64,000 nucleotides of DNA from Tetmemena sp. SeJ-2015 (GCA_027382625.1 JAJKFJ010021175.1:1-64000), one strand, 5' to 3'; counted from the stretch's first letter, positions 11,237-23,215 are shown. The notes: a model not told the origin generated them from the letters alone. Numbers and translations: made by a program.

Positions 11237-14200
11237 ATGGAAAACTCAGAGCTAGAAATAATTGCATCAATCGGATTCAGAGTAATAAATTACTAACGCT
11301 TTTATAATTGTTTTAGGCCAGTTTAAAGATTTCAAATATCAAATTTATTATGTTATTATTTTGTAAAGACTGTTTTATAATCCACCCGACTAATGATTTC
11401 TGCATATACGCAATTGGAAGCCACGTAGTTATAAAGAGTCTGCTAGTGGACCACTCTTATCAATATCTCAAGGTATAGTCAGAACTATAAACTACTCTCT
11501 AAAAATACTAAATCTAAACGAAATATTTAGGGGAAAGTGTGCGCATTAACTGTTTCGCAAAGTGGAAAGCTATTGGCATCCGGTGATGAGTTGAATGATC
11601 AGGGTTTCTAAGCAGCTTTAATTGTCTGGAATTTCTTCGACAAAGAAATGCTCTATAGAGTCATTATAGTTAATTATACTCTCTCACTAATGATTGAGTT
11701 AAATTCCACAAGCAGAGAGTGCAGGGTTTATCATTTTCGTTCAACGACTAGTACCTGGTTTCTTTGGGAGGTAAAATAGACGGTAACTAAGTCGTAATTT
11801 GGAATATGGATGAAGGCAAGTCAGAGTGTCTACAGTCTGCATCTCCTGTAGTCTCTGAGTCTTGCTAGGACATCAAATTCCTCAACAGAAACCCAAATAG
11901 GTAAAGTCACTTCAAAATTTAATGAATCGAGTAGAAATTTAAGATTATCATTAAATAAATTGGAAAATTCAATTTAACCTATTTATTGTGAAGGATCACA
12001 AGTTTAAGAGAAGGTAGTTTTGAAAATTCCGTTATAGATTTTTGAGTGTGCACAATAATGCAATTAAAATATGGACATTTGACAAAGTAAAGAGAAAGTT
12101 TGGTGTGGTAGATGTGCAACTAGGCCATGTAAAGCGTTACATAAATTGCGTGACCATCGATGAAAACGACACTTACGCTTATTGTGGAACCAGAACAGGA
12201 GATGTGCTAGAGGTCTTTATTGATAAAGCCACCTTCAAACGAGTTGGTCCTCTCAATAGAATTTTCGTTGGAGGTGTCAACACTCAATTCAATTTAAGCA
12301 GTTCATTTCTTAACAAATTATGTTTTTTATTCTTTACTATCCTCACCACTCACTATCCAGACTTACTTATTTTCATAGTTTAATTATAGAGCAGAATTTA
12401 ATAGATAATCGTCATTAAGAGCAATAGAAATTAACTTATTTATAATTAATTTTCGCTAAAATGGAAAAATTGCAACTATATTCCTGCTTCTGCGATGTCT
12501 TTGCTACTAGAAAGACTATTTTTTAAGAAATAATTCTGTAAAACATGAATGGTAAGTCTGATGGCAGTACATATAATCTCCATTTCTGAAAAGATGACAC
12601 AAATAATTTAAATTAAAGAAAATAAATAAGACTTAGAGTAATTTAAAATCTTAATCTGTTTACTTTATTTCTTTTATTTTAGATTTCTCACTCCCATTTA
12701 CTTATTTTGGTTTCTACAAACAACTTAGACAAATATTGTAAATAGTTCCAACTACAAATCGCAACTATAATTCTGAAAGAAATGTCTAAATAATCCGCAT
12801 TCGCTAATAGCAAAAAGGCCGCATTTTATTTTTGGGTAAATAATTCATACTTGTTACTTTAAAATTTTATTTCCAAAAACAATTGATCACTCAACTATTA
12901 AAAAATTCTCTCCTATATTGGAGCAGGGATGGCACCATCGCAAGGATAAACAAAAAGTCAATGAAGATTTCAGAGTAAGTTTAGAATGCATTTGCTGATA
13001 TGATTTGATAGGGAACAGCGATTGCAAGGAGGGATTATGAGCTTGGCTATCACTCAGTTCACTATATTCTTGTCTACCACAGGAGGACTAGTTTACACAA
13101 TTATTTATAATATTTAATCAGGCTTGAAGACAATCTAAATAAGTTTGATATTTACCAAGGTTCTCATTTTCAAGCTATTCTAATCATAAAAATAAAAATT
13201 TTGTTGGAAAAAACCTCCAGAGAAAAATTTTTTTTTAATTTTCCCTTTGAATTAAAGGGAATTTTTTAAAAATACTTTATCCTTTCTTTTGTATGAAATT
13301 ATTTTGCAATATAAAACAAATTGTTTTCCCAGCGTAAGAAATAATCTCATTTTTTGTTAAACCAATTAGAGGGTTTTCAGAGGTGTTTGCCACTTGCTCG
13401 GGAGGAGAAATCAGAATATGGAAAGTAAAAACGCTCACTGAACTTCTAAGAATTTGAACTTGCTAAAACTCAAGACCTAAGATCCGACATTAGTGCAACG
13501 CGATCGAGTTCATGAGTGATGGAAAGAGTAAAGCCTTTTTAAATTATGCCTTCTAAATATCCACACAAGCTATGTTTCAAGTTTAAACGTTTAATAGCAT
13601 TAAAATAGAGAACTTTTTTAAGGTTAATAAAGGTTATCTACTTTACTTCAACAATTCTCAGAATTTTGAAATTCTTACTTTATTAAACTTTAAATTTAGG
13701 CTTAAATAGATGCACTTTTCCTATTTGCATTAGAATTGAACAGCAGCATTTAAATGCTTTATCACTGGATGGAGTGATGGGAAAATCAGAGCATTTCTGC
13801 CCTAATCTGGTAAACTGCTTTATTCCATAAACGACGCTCACAAGAACTTTGAAGTGACTGCAGTTGCTGCAAGTGTAGACTGTAGCAAGATAGTATCAGC
13901 TGACAGCGATGGGGAAGTGAGGCTGTGGCACATCGGCAAATAAGTTCAAAAGCTGCTAATGAATTAAAAGCACCACACAAAGAGAGTCACTGCTCTCAAA
14001 ATGATACTCAACGATCAGCAAGTTGCAAGTGCCTCACTAGACGGAAACATTATCAATTAATTTTTTTTCTCAATAAATTCATTTAAATTTTATTATCGTA
14101 TGGAATCTAATGAGCAGCATCCCACTACAAAAGATTAAAATGCTATCTCCATAATCCATAGACAATGAAAATCTTAAGAAGGGAGTGCTGAGTCTTACAT

Positions 14201-14869
14201 ACTGCCACAGAGAGCATGTCCTCATGAGTTGTGGCTAAGATAGGAGGATAACATTCTGGGATCTTAATTAAGGCAGAGCTTACAGAATAATCTAAGCATC
14301 CTATGAAGGAGAACTAAACTAAATTAGTCTCAGTGGAGATAACTAGCAAGTCGCAGTTGCTGATGATAATGGAGAGGTTAAAGTCTTCGGCTTTGAAGAT
14401 GGAAAGATACATCACTTGAACAAATGCCATAATTATTGCTATTTTGAATATTCAACATTTTTCAATGTTAAAAATCAATTAGGAGTCTTTCCACATTCTC
14501 TTTCAAAATATTTATTAATTTAATCAAAATGTTTCAGAACTTATAGAATGATTAAATTGATAAAATAACTTGAACAACGGGCATTCGAGTGCAGTTACAG
14601 CAATCAATTTTTCTCCTGATTGTAATATTCTTCAAACATTTACGATGCTATAAATTATAAATTTGCAAGTAAATGTATCATCAAATAAAGCAGAGCAGAC
14701 TTTATAGTTTCTATTTCATGCAAAATTATTTTACCACTAAGGATAGTTATTCATTTTGATTACCTTAAATTTGCTTTAAAAGTTAGTATTTTAAAATGTT
14801 TTGAGTAATATTATTGTGTCAGGAGATGTATCAGGTGGAATTATAATTTGGAAACTGCATTAATTCTGA
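11237..14869 (+). CDS. CFAP52: CFAP52 (WDR16), WD40 ciliary/axonemal protein
   Basis: Starts MENSELEIIASIGF and ends with the WD strand GDVSGGIIIWKLHQF before TGA at 14869. Segments match the family in order: AIGSHVVIKS (about 11420), KVCALTVSQSGKLLASGDEL, LSFSFNDQYLVSLGGKIDG, HNNAIKIWTFDKVKRKFGVV, YCGTRTGDVLEVFIDKATF, DGTIARINKKSMKISE, LQGGIMSLAI, FATCSGGEIRIWKVKTLTEL, CFITGWSDGKIRAFLP, VSADSDGEVRLWHIGKQVQK, MSCGQDRRITFWDLNQGRAY and GHSSAVTAINFSPDCNI. The protein is a doublet-microtubule inner protein needed for cilia, with tandem WD40 propellers; that role is family knowledge. Four IESs with clear pointers lie in the 3' half (listed separately). Introns at 11901–12037 and 12975–13011 restore the frame. 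The stretch 12290–12900 is unresolved: the blade between FVGGVN and GAGDGTIA is disordered there and may hold a large IES or a displaced MDS. MDS order is otherwise linear. Confidence 0.93.
11901..12037 (+). other. Intron of CFAP52, unusually long (137 bp)
   Basis: Begins GTAAAG and ends TTATAG. Removal joins NRNPNR to FLSVHNN in frame. Most introns here are 31–80 bp, so an IES may be nested in it. Confidence 0.7.
12975..13011 (+). other. Intron of CFAP52, 37 bp
   Basis: GTAAGT...GATAG. Removal joins MKISE to EQRLQGGIMSLAI, and the downstream frame matches the family. Confidence 0.8.
13530..13754. other. IES in CFAP52, 222 bp removed, pointer AAA
   Basis: Joins EFMSDGKS to KCFITGWSDGKIRAF, exactly as in the WD40 family. 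The excised part is A/T-rich with TGA codons. Confidence 0.8.
14049..14097. other. IES in CFAP52, 43 bp removed, pointer ATTATC
   Basis: Joins SLDGNII to VWNLMSS, restoring the WD strand 'DGNIIVWNL'. Both 6-bp copies are perfect. Confidence 0.88.
14414..14577. other. IES in CFAP52, 154 bp removed, pointer ACTTGAACAA
   Basis: A perfect 10-bp direct repeat at 14414–14423 and 14568–14577. Excision joins DGKIHHLN to NGHSSAVTAINFSP in frame. Confidence 0.92.
14622..14812. other. IES in CFAP52, 183 bp removed, pointer GTAATATT
   Basis: A perfect 8-bp repeat at 14622–14629 and 14805–14812. Excision joins FSPDCNI to IVSGDVSGGIIIW, the last WD repeat. Confidence 0.92.
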
Positions 14870-15051
14870 TTTAGAACTTGCTATAAATGATTTATAAGTG
14901 AATGGATTTTTTCGATTATTTATTAAGAAAATAACTTATTTAAGACTTTGATATTTTAGACTGAAAGGGAAAGAGAATCATATGAAGAATTTGATAAAGA
15001 ATGTGTGTTTATTTAGAATATTAAGAAATTAATTTAGATAAATATGTTGAA

Positions 15052-15534
15052 TCAAAAAGATTCTTCAGCCCACTTGTTCTCCTCCATGATTTGTGCTTCT
15101 TCCTCTGGAGTGAAGTCATTCTCGATGTTGAAGTACTGTCTAATCTCTGGGATGGTCTTAGTCTTTATCACACTTGCCACTTTTGCGCAGGCCAGCTCAA
15201 GTAGAGCCTTGATATCCATGTAGTTGGCAGCAAGAATGAGTTCGAACAGAGGTTCCTATTGCAAGTTGACATATTCAGCATACCAGGGAGTAGTCATGTC
15301 AGCCATGTTGTTAGATCTGAGAGGCTTCTCTATTTCTGGGGGTTGGTTGTCCTTGATGTAAACCAAGAAATCTATGATCTTCTGAAGAGTCACTTTCTTC
15401 ACATTAGGTAGTGGAATTTCTTCTTCCACTCCTGAGTCATCGATCATGCCTTTGATCAGCACACTCTTTTGCATCACTTCCACATCAACTTCCATGATTT
15501 CACCTTCTGAGGAAACTAACTTCACCTTGGACAT
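15052..15534 (-). CDS. SKP1: SKP1, SCF ubiquitin-ligase adaptor
   Basis: A complete 160-residue protein with no IES or intron, the usual SKP1 length. The BTB/POZ-like N terminus reads [20 protein letters not shown]. The family C-terminal helices are [40 protein letters not shown] and [18 protein letters not shown]1 bridges cullin-1 and F-box proteins in SCF ligases (family knowledge). One in-frame TAG at the position after EYVNLQ is a clean demonstration that TAG is Gln here, and TGA at 15052–15054 is the stop. Codon use is richer in G+C than the flanking spacer. Confidence 0.96.
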
Positions 15535-15747
15535 TTCGATTATTGGTTATTTGTAGTTAAAGAGAGAAATAGATACTTAGTAGATATATAATTATTATGA
15601 ACAGCTGCTAATTTAAAGTGAAAGGAATACATTTGAATATTCAAAGTTCGAATCTTAGAATTCAAGATTAGTGAAATACTAGTAGTTAGATGATGTTGTA
15701 ATAATTTAAAGGTTTATAGATCTGATATGCTAAGATATACTCGTGTG

Positions 15748-18297
15748 TCACTTTCTCTTCTTCTTGCCCTTCTTCTTCTTTTTAGGCTTGGCAAATGGAT
15801 TGATAAACAACCAGTCTTCAATCTTGGGGTAATGCTTCTGAGCAGGTTCAGTCCTATCTTCCTCCTCTGGAAGAATAATTGCTTTATGGATTATGTCCGC
15901 ACTCACATTCAAGTTACTCCTAGCTAGGTGCTATTTCAAATCCTCCACCTCTTGCATCTACTGAGTTCTGTAATCGTAGTTTTCAGCTCTGAATGGCTAC
16001 TTCAGCAAGGTAAGTATCCTCTCATCACTAAAAATACTTAACTCCTAGTTGGGATCTTAGGCTTAGGTGCCTCTTCTTCCTCACCTCCTTTGGGCTTCTT
16101 CTTTGGGGAAGCGCTCTGTGCTTGCTTCTTCTTATTTACAGCTGGAAGAGCTTTAGCATTTGCCTTTTCCGCATCTTAAAGAGCCAATGAAATCTTCTTC
16201 TAGTTTTCCAAATTAACTTTGGAATTGAAAAGGCCCTTTGTTTAAGTGAGAGAGAAGTTCTTATACATATCATCTTGCCTCACGTTATCATAGTTTACTA
16301 GTGAGGCGTTAGTGGGCATGTTAGGTCTGCTAAAGATTGAAAGAGTAAGAGCTTCATTACCGACTCGCTGAGGATAGTCAAACTAATCATCTTGATTGGG
16401 CTGAGGGAGAGAACCATTTATTAACTAAGCATGCTACCACCTTATTTTTTCAATTCGCCTTCTAGTGGCCTCTTTTTATAGTTCAGTTTAAATGGCAGAT
16501 TAGTTGAGTTGGTTTTAAGCCTGCTTACTTAGATTTCTATGCAAGAAAGACTCTCCCATTTCTAAACCAATGCCTGTCTTCATTAACTAGTGCTAGTATT
16601 CTTCAACAATTATTTAATAATTTCAAAGCTTAGATCTACTAACTTGTTTGCCTTCGAGGGCTTTTAAGTATAGTAACCTGTCGAAGTAGCTCTTCTAGGC
16701 TATTCTAATTATAATTAAGATGAAAAATTTCTCCTTGGAAGGTTTTGAAGTGGTTTTTATTATTCTGCCCATAGATGCCATCACTCTCATCGTTATAAGA
16801 TCTTTCCTCTGACTCAGAATTCTCCTCCCCGCTCTAATCTCTGTACTACTTTATGTTAGAGCGAATTTGTGGTTCATTCTTCTTTTGTAAATTCTGGTTA
16901 AGATTCACCTTGAGTTGTGCCTTATTTTGATCACTAGGCCCCTCATCCTCACTGCTTGTGAGATCTTAGAGGAATTGTTGCTCTGTGATTCCATAGTAGT
17001 ATTTCTTTTTCTCCTGGAGAGTGCTAGCATTTGGATCTTAGCTCTTGCCCCTTGGGTACAAGTTTTATGCTCCGAGTTTGTCAAAATTAGAGAAATAATT
17101 AATTGCTTCCGAACTTGGCTCTCTCATAGGCTTGAACCACCCTCTATCCATTATTGGCTTTGTTTTTACCCCACTTCAGCCAGGCTTTCTTGATAGTCTG
17201 ATGATGTTTGATGTATTCCTTGTCCTTAGCGCCCATTTGTTCCAGCATTTCTCGCAATTCATCTTCTTATTCAGCTGTCAGGTAGGTGAGGGAGCTGTCG
17301 GTATTCATACCACCTGTACCGCCATCTCTGATCATCTATGAATAGTAGTTGAAGGGCTGGATGCCTGGCTACAGAGCGGTTACTGATTGGTAGGAGGCTT
17401 TGATGGGAGAAAGAGACTCTTCCTTCTTCATCCTGTTGTTGATATCAGTCACACTTTCAGATCCCAAAATTAAAGTTAAATCGTGTTTCTTGAAACCGTA
17501 AACTACAAGTTGGTTGACTAACGAGTCTTGTCTAAGAGAAGACCCTAACTAGCATCTCTCTTTGCATAGGGTAAGTTCTTGGCTGACTCATATGGATAGG
17601 CTTCCGAGCCCATGCTCTTCTAACCCTTTTTGATTGGCGGGAAATAAATAAGCTATTCCTAAATAAGTCATAGACTGCTGCTCAATAAGTTTCTTCTTCA
17701 TTTCCTTTCTCTTTTGCATCTACTCTTCTCTGAGTTTTGCAGCATAGGCAGATTCCTTGCTCTCTAATGCATCATTCTTGGCATTGAACCAGTGATACAG
17801 CCTGTTAAATAAAGATACACACATGCACATACATATGATTTCTAATTGTTGAGTTGGCTGTTTTGTAGATGTTTGTCATCATTTACAATAACGCACCTGA
17901 GTAGTTTCTTGACGCTGTCGAATAGTGTTTTCTTGAGGTGAATGTTGTCTATTTTGACTGAGTTGGGGTCTATGTTATACTGCTCTACTCGCTTGTAGAA
18001 ATTCACTAACTTGCCTCGCAGCATCATAAACACCGGATTCTGCTCAAGCACTGGGCTTTGCAAGTTACCCATTCGCAAATTCTAAAAATGCAGACAACAC
18101 ACATTATATCATATATTCTCTAGTTCCTCTGAGGATACTTGGTACTCCTCCATCTCAGCATCCATCTTGGCTGTGTTGAAAAGGGCGTCCTGCTCTCTCA
18201 TCACTTAGTCGAACATGGAAGTGTTGGCTTGAGGCAGCTGCTGCTGGTTAGGCACCGCCTGGCCCACTCCCTTTACACTGAGCTGCTGCTTGCTCAT
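15748..18297 (-). CDS. Coiled-coil protein with lysine-rich C terminus, unknown function
   Basis: Starts at ATG 18297 (MSKQQLSVKGVGQAVPNQQQ) and ends KPKKKKKGKKKRK, TGA at 15748. Helical, charged blocks include FYKRVEQYNIDPNSVKIDNI, AAKLREEQMQKRKEMKKKLI, LTAEQEDELREMLEQMGAK, KEYIKHHQTIKKAWLKWGK, an IQ-like ATRRRIEKIRWQHAQ, and RAENYDYRTQQMQEVEDLKQ. Several IESs are resolved: pointer AGAAT near 18080–18120, CAGG near 17800–17900, TCGGA at 17071–17112 and a 14-bp one at 16027–16043. A frame break near 16600–16700 is not resolved. It is divergent from ODAD1 with only 101 bp between the start codons. A ciliary role is possible but is inference; I do not recognise the family. Confidence 0.7.
16027..16043. 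other. Ultra-short IES, 14 bp removed, pointer AGT (minus strand)
   Basis: Plus-strand ACT at 16027–16029 and 16041–16043. Removing 14 bp joins PKPKIPTRS to DERILTLLKQPFRAENYDYR. Left in place, the frame hits TGA within a few codons. Confidence 0.75.
17071..17112. other. IES, 37 bp removed, pointer TCGGA (minus strand)
   Basis: TCCGA on the plus strand at 17071–17075 and 17108–17112. Excision joins ERAKFG to AQNLYPRGKSQDPNAS in frame. Confidence 0.8.
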
Positions 18298-18398
18298 TTA
18301 TATTTTATTTATTTTATTTCCGCCCTGCTGTTGAAGAAGTAGGCAACAATTAGATTTGGAGAGTGAGGGTATAATATAAATAAAATATAGAAATAAAT

Positions 18399-20168
18399 AT
18401 GAACGCTTCTAAGACACTGTCTTCCACCTCCAGACTGGGAGTTTCAATGTACGAGAGCGAAGCCCAGCGCCTCCAGAGAGAAGCAGACAACTTCACCAAG
18501 AAGTTCGAGCACGAGAAAAAGTAAGTAAAAATCACAAACGTATGAGGATGGAGCGATTCTCCATAGATACAGTCATATTAGAGATGTGAGTATCTCCGTT
18601 ACTTGCCCCACACTCTATCAATAATTTTGAAAATATAACTTCTTTCAATCTGGATGTGGAATTAACATATAATAGGCGCCTAATGATATTGGAGGACCAA
18701 CTCAAGCAGGCTAATGAAGAACTGGCTGAGAAGAAGGAAAACATAAAGCAGATTAGACCTCCTACTGCCAAGATGAACAAGGACTCCCACTAGATCAAAC
18801 TGCTGGAAAATCAGTTGGAGAAGTCCCTCGTCAAGTACAACGACCTGCAGGCCACAAACAGGAAACTAAGAGCAGAGATCGATGTCATGAGGAAGGAACA
18901 GCGCAACCAACTCAGAGTCAATAAGACTCTCGTCAAGGACATCGTTGTTGCTGCTGATGATGCCAAGAAGCTCAACGTTACCACTTACTAAGGGCAGAGA
19001 ATATCTGAGGAGACTAACAATCAAATCCTTGCACTCAAGGCCAAGCACGAGGCTGAGAAGTACAACTTGATAGTTATAATAGAAGAGTAGTGATTTTAAC
19101 TTTGAGAGGAAAATCAAGGACCTCCAAGATAAGCTGAAGGAAAAGGACGACTCTGAGATGGAGCGCACACGCACTAAGGATATGGGTGGCACCAAGAAGT
19201 TAGTTGCTACTCAGGCAGAATTCAGCAACCCAGCTGCTCTCCTAAAGTTGAGACTCCAGAAGTGGACCACCAACAACAAGGAGAAGAAGAACCTCATGGA
19301 CATGTACATCAGAAACGTCAAGATCATTGAAGACGCCTTCGACCAAATCAAAGAAGCCACTGGCATCTCCTCCACTGAGGAAATCGTGACCACCTTCATT
19401 AAGGCTGAGGAGCAGAATTATTCTCTATACAACTACGTCAACATGCTCAACTCAGAGATAGACATGATCGAAGAGCAGAACAGAAACATCGAGTCTGAGA
19501 TCCGCAAGCACGAGGAGCTCGGTGAGATGACTGAGAAGGAGAAGCTGAACATGCGTAAGAATCTCAACTTCGAAATTGAGGACATCAAACACCAGACAAG
19601 CACCAAGGAGTCGCAGATTAAGGATATTGAGGGTCAGATGGTTGTAATCAGAGACTACGTGAAGGAGATGGTGGACTCATTCAAGAAGTCTCAGTTCTTC
19701 TTGTCAGTGGCTCAGAACATGCAGTATGACGAGGAGACTCAGTTCAATGAGAACAACGTGACCATGTACTTGGCAGAGTTGGAAGAGTACAACTCCCTCC
19801 TCATTACTTTCTTGGCCTACAAGCAGGAGAACCCAGACGCACCAATCTCTATTCTGAATCTTGAGCGTATGATGCAGAAGGAGTTCGACAAGGGCCCTCT
19901 CAATGTAATATCTATTTAAATTGTTAAACTCATATATAGATTGAGGCACCAGGCAGCAATGATGTTAACTTGATTGACGATGCAGAGACAGAGGACGATG
20001 TGATCACCAACGGCAAAGACCTCTACAAGAAATTCGAAGACCTGGTGTTCAAGGACCACATCAGCATTGGCTCTCACAAGTAACCCTCCTTTCTTTTTAA
20101 TTGTTACCTTTAGCAACTCTATCTCAAAAGGAGGAATCAGCATGCTCAAGAACTCAAGAATCGACTGA
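18399..20168 (+). CDS. ODAD1: ODAD1 (ODA1/CCDC114-type) outer dynein arm docking complex protein
   Basis: A nearly continuous coiled coil from MNASKTLSSTSRLGVSMYES to KNSRID and TGA at 20168. Family landmarks: IKLLENQLEKSLVKYNDLQA, NRKLRAEIDVMRKEQRNQLR and, in the middle, IEDAFDQIKEATGISSTEEI followed by TTFIKAEEQNYSLYNYVNML, the most conserved stretch of the ODA1/CCDC63/CCDC114 family. The family tethers outer-arm dynein to doublet microtubules. About 520 residues are expected. Structure: an intron (possibly carrying an IES) at 18521–18675, an IES with pointer AACTT at 19064–19102 and an intron near 19903–19940. A last interruption near 20081–20115 can be read either as a GT–AG intron or as an IES with pointer CAA; both keep the frame. 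G+C is higher than in the neighbours. Confidence 0.92.
18521..18675 (+). other. Long intron (or intron plus IES) in ODAD1
   Basis: GTAAGT...TAATAG, 155 bp. Removal joins FEHEKK to RLMILEDQLKQANEE. It is several times longer than the other introns, so it may hide an IES. Confidence 0.65.
19064..19102. other. IES in ODAD1, 34 bp removed, pointer AACTT
   Basis: Joins KHEAEKYN to FERKIKDLQDKLKEKDD. Without removal TGA follows within 12 codons. Confidence 0.85.
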
Positions 20169-20242
20169 TTACTGCCACACTCACTCACTTAAGAGTCAAT
20201 AATAAATTTAATCTTTAAATGTAGACAGTTATTTCCTTGTTG

Positions 20243-23215
20243 ATGAATTATTCATAGAAGTGTAGGCAAGAAAATAAAATTTAATCAATAGAATTAGAGA
20301 GATAGAGAATGAAATCTAGTTTGCAAGTAAGCAATCTGATGTCATAAACTGTGATTTAGGCGAGGGAAGTGTTGAAAAGATGGCACCACCACACACTTAA
20401 AGATAAGGACCCTATCAATCCAGAGAGCAGTGAAGATATTAACACCGATGAATACGATTAGCACATGATGACAATCAAGCGATGTTAATTAAGTAATGAT
20501 TATATGGGTATATATTGTGTGAATGTCTAAGAAGTATAGGAAGCTATATCCCTATAGCATATATGTTCTCAATAAGGTAATTTAATCTACTTTACAATTT
20601 TAAGAGCGCTCTCAAAATTTAACACTTCTACTTCAATGCCAAACTCAAAAAGCAAGAAGCTCACCAACAAATACAATTATAAGAGTAATAGAAATAGAAG
20701 CTAAGAACTTATATCAACGGGTAGAAGGTCTAAGTGAATGCAATTAGCTAGGCAATGCCACAGTATTCCTTTAGTAGCAATCATACTAAACTCTAATAGA
20801 ATATTCAACAAAAAAGTCAAACCACTCATCAAATTGTTATCAAGAGCTAAAAGTAATTTGGGCATTCAAACTCATTTATTATTTCATCATTGATCATATA
20901 TTTGCATTAATTTATTAATTTATCTAGATATATATACACCCTTTTTTATTGTCTATTAACTGAGAATTTGAGGGACTAAAAATTATTTAACTTCTGTAAC
21001 TTTTTATGTTAGCATTCAACTGAGAGATCTTAAGCCCAAGCACAACATCCCTCAAAATTGATTAGAGTGAAATAAAGAGCATTAAGACTATCCTCCAAAC
21101 AAACAAAAGGGTTGGTAGCAACTCCAGAGAAGTCTAACTTAAAAAGAAAGTGCCTTTAAAGCAGCAGTACACTGAATAGTCAAACGCACCTGCTAATTTC
21201 AAAATAGTACACAACATTCACTCCATCCAAACACAAGCGCAACTCAAAAATATCAACTCTCGTAATCAAAAGATCAAACCAAATGATAAATACTCAAAGA
21301 CGCAAACTATCAAAAACAACGCAAGTCAAAGCAGACTCAGCAATAATCCCATCGCAAAGAAAGATATCCCCATCCAATTTGGCAGGAAAGAATCAAATGC
21401 TAGTACATCACAAGCAAGAGTCCCAATTAAGTCAAATTCAAAAGCCAGTCCATATACATCTATACTAAGAAACTACAAAAATAATGATAAAAGCGTGAAG
21501 ACGCAAGAGCCAATAGAGTTTGCTATAGATGTTGAAAAACTGAGAGCTCTGAAATTAGAGCAACAAAATCGAAGAATGAAAGTTCAGCAAAACTCTAAGA
21601 TTAATGAAAATTCTCAATCACCACATAATGCTGCAAAAGCACTTGAGCACAGAATAAGGAATCAGAGATCACAGTCTCCTCATTAAACCACTACCAATAA
21701 TAGGGATTAATCGAAAGTTAAACCGGCTCTGAGCAGGAATCAGAGAGACTTTAGCATGAAAAGCAATCTATCAAACAGAAAAGGAAACTCTTCGTAGTCT
21801 AGACTTATTATAAGTAGAAATTAAACACATGAGGGACAGCACAGCAATCAGATTTATAAGCCTCAAGTATCAGACACTTAAAATAATTTATTTGCTTCAC
21901 TCTTCTTAACAAAACTTTTGCCCTCTAACAGAAAGAAAGAGATAAACACTAGCAGTTTATAAATCAACAGGAAGATGCCTATGAGAGTGTAAGTTTCCAT
22001 AAATTTGCAAGTAATGCTACACCTTAGTAAATTGGAGACATCTTGAATAAACAAGGATAAGCTACAAGCAAATTTGAGAACCAAATCCACAATCTTTTAT
22101 TTTTATCTCATGGAGAAAGACTCGGGATTCATTAATTCTACTTTTTTATTATCTTATCCTATCTTAATGATTCAAAACCTCGAACGACCTCTTTCTATAA
22201 ACTTAAAATCTGTTGCTGAGGAGCTAAAGTCCTTCAGCAAGTAAAACTATGATAAAGCAATATAAGAGACCAGAAAAGGTTTAGTAAGCTAAGGTAAATT
22301 AGCAAAATCCTTACTACTCCTCAAATAATCTGCAAAACATGACTACACCTACAAAGACAAACTTCTTTATGCAATATATCTTTAATTCTAACTTGCAAGA
22401 TTTTTCATTTCAGAACAATCATCAGAAGATGGGTCGCCCTCTAATAAAAAGGAGAAATCAAACTACTTCACTTTTTATGACTGCGAAGGAGAGAAATTAT
22501 GCACTTAACAAAACGCAAGATTCAAAAGCTCATTCAAGAACTAACATCAAAGGAAGGGAAAATGATAAGCATCTCCTCTCTGACTACTATCAAGTTATTT
22601 TTAAGGCTCTAGCAACATGCCATAGGTCATTAGACGCACAAGGGCTTAAAGATTGAAGCTTGATAGCAAGAATGCTTCAAATTTTAATTTGCATGCTGAT
22701 TTATCAGGAACTTCTGCTTAGAAAAGAGCTTCTGGCATTGCACTTAACTTATCACCAAAAGTAAGGGAATTAAAGCGAAAGTCACGAGAGAGCTCTCCTA
22801 ATTCTTCTCGCAGAATATCGAGAGCGATGAGTGCAAGATCTGTCAAGTCTCAGTCCAAACTCTTTTCATAGGCTAATCTTAGCATTGACTTTTCATCCCC
22901 AATAAGATTGCAACCCACTTCAAATTTTCTATGTTAAATTATTTAGGAGCTGACAGATACAAGCAAAGTCATTCTCCATCCATAGGGGAGCTTGAATCCA
23001 ATTCAGACTCAGATAAAAATCTATAGCAACCTCAGCATAAGGACTTATTTGCGACTATTGAAAAGCTAAAGAAGAAAATTAATGAAAGCCCTCCTAAGTC
23101 CTCCGTTGAAGTTAAAAGTTCTAAGGCGCAAGAGCAATATAGCTAAGCATTGCTAACTAAACTGGCATAAGAGACAAGTCAAGTATTTAGGAGCTAGTAG
23201 ATGAAGAAACTTTGA
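20243..23215 (+). CDS. Low-complexity Ser/Lys/Gln/Asn-rich hypothetical protein
   Basis: Starts MNYSQKCRQENKIQSIELER and ends SQVFRSQQMKKL, TGA at 23215. The longest uninterrupted frame is about 21050–22050 and contains QEPIEFAIDVEKLRALKLEQ, a short predicted helix in an otherwise disordered basic protein. IES-like AT-rich breaks occur near 20480–20590, 20870–21010, 22050–22190 and 22930–22950. The region 22190–22650 can be read in two frames and is unresolved. There is no domain I recognise. Basic, Ser-rich composition resembles cytoskeleton-associated ciliate proteins, but that is only an impression. Confidence 0.55.

Noticed and set aside
15052..15534. Euplotid code (UGA as Cys, UAA/UAG stop)
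   Set aside because: TAG is in frame inside SKP1, and TAA/TAG are in frame throughout conserved genes, while TGA terminates them. This fits the UAR = Gln code, not Euplotes.
15640..15660. GTTCGAATC, resembling a tRNA T-loop
   Set aside because: No matching acceptor stem, anticodon arm or D arm within 90 bases on either strand. No tRNA or rRNA was recognised anywhere in the window.
19704..20188. Minus-strand ORFs opposite ODAD1
   Set aside because: Antisense shadows of a coiled-coil gene with strong family match on the plus strand.
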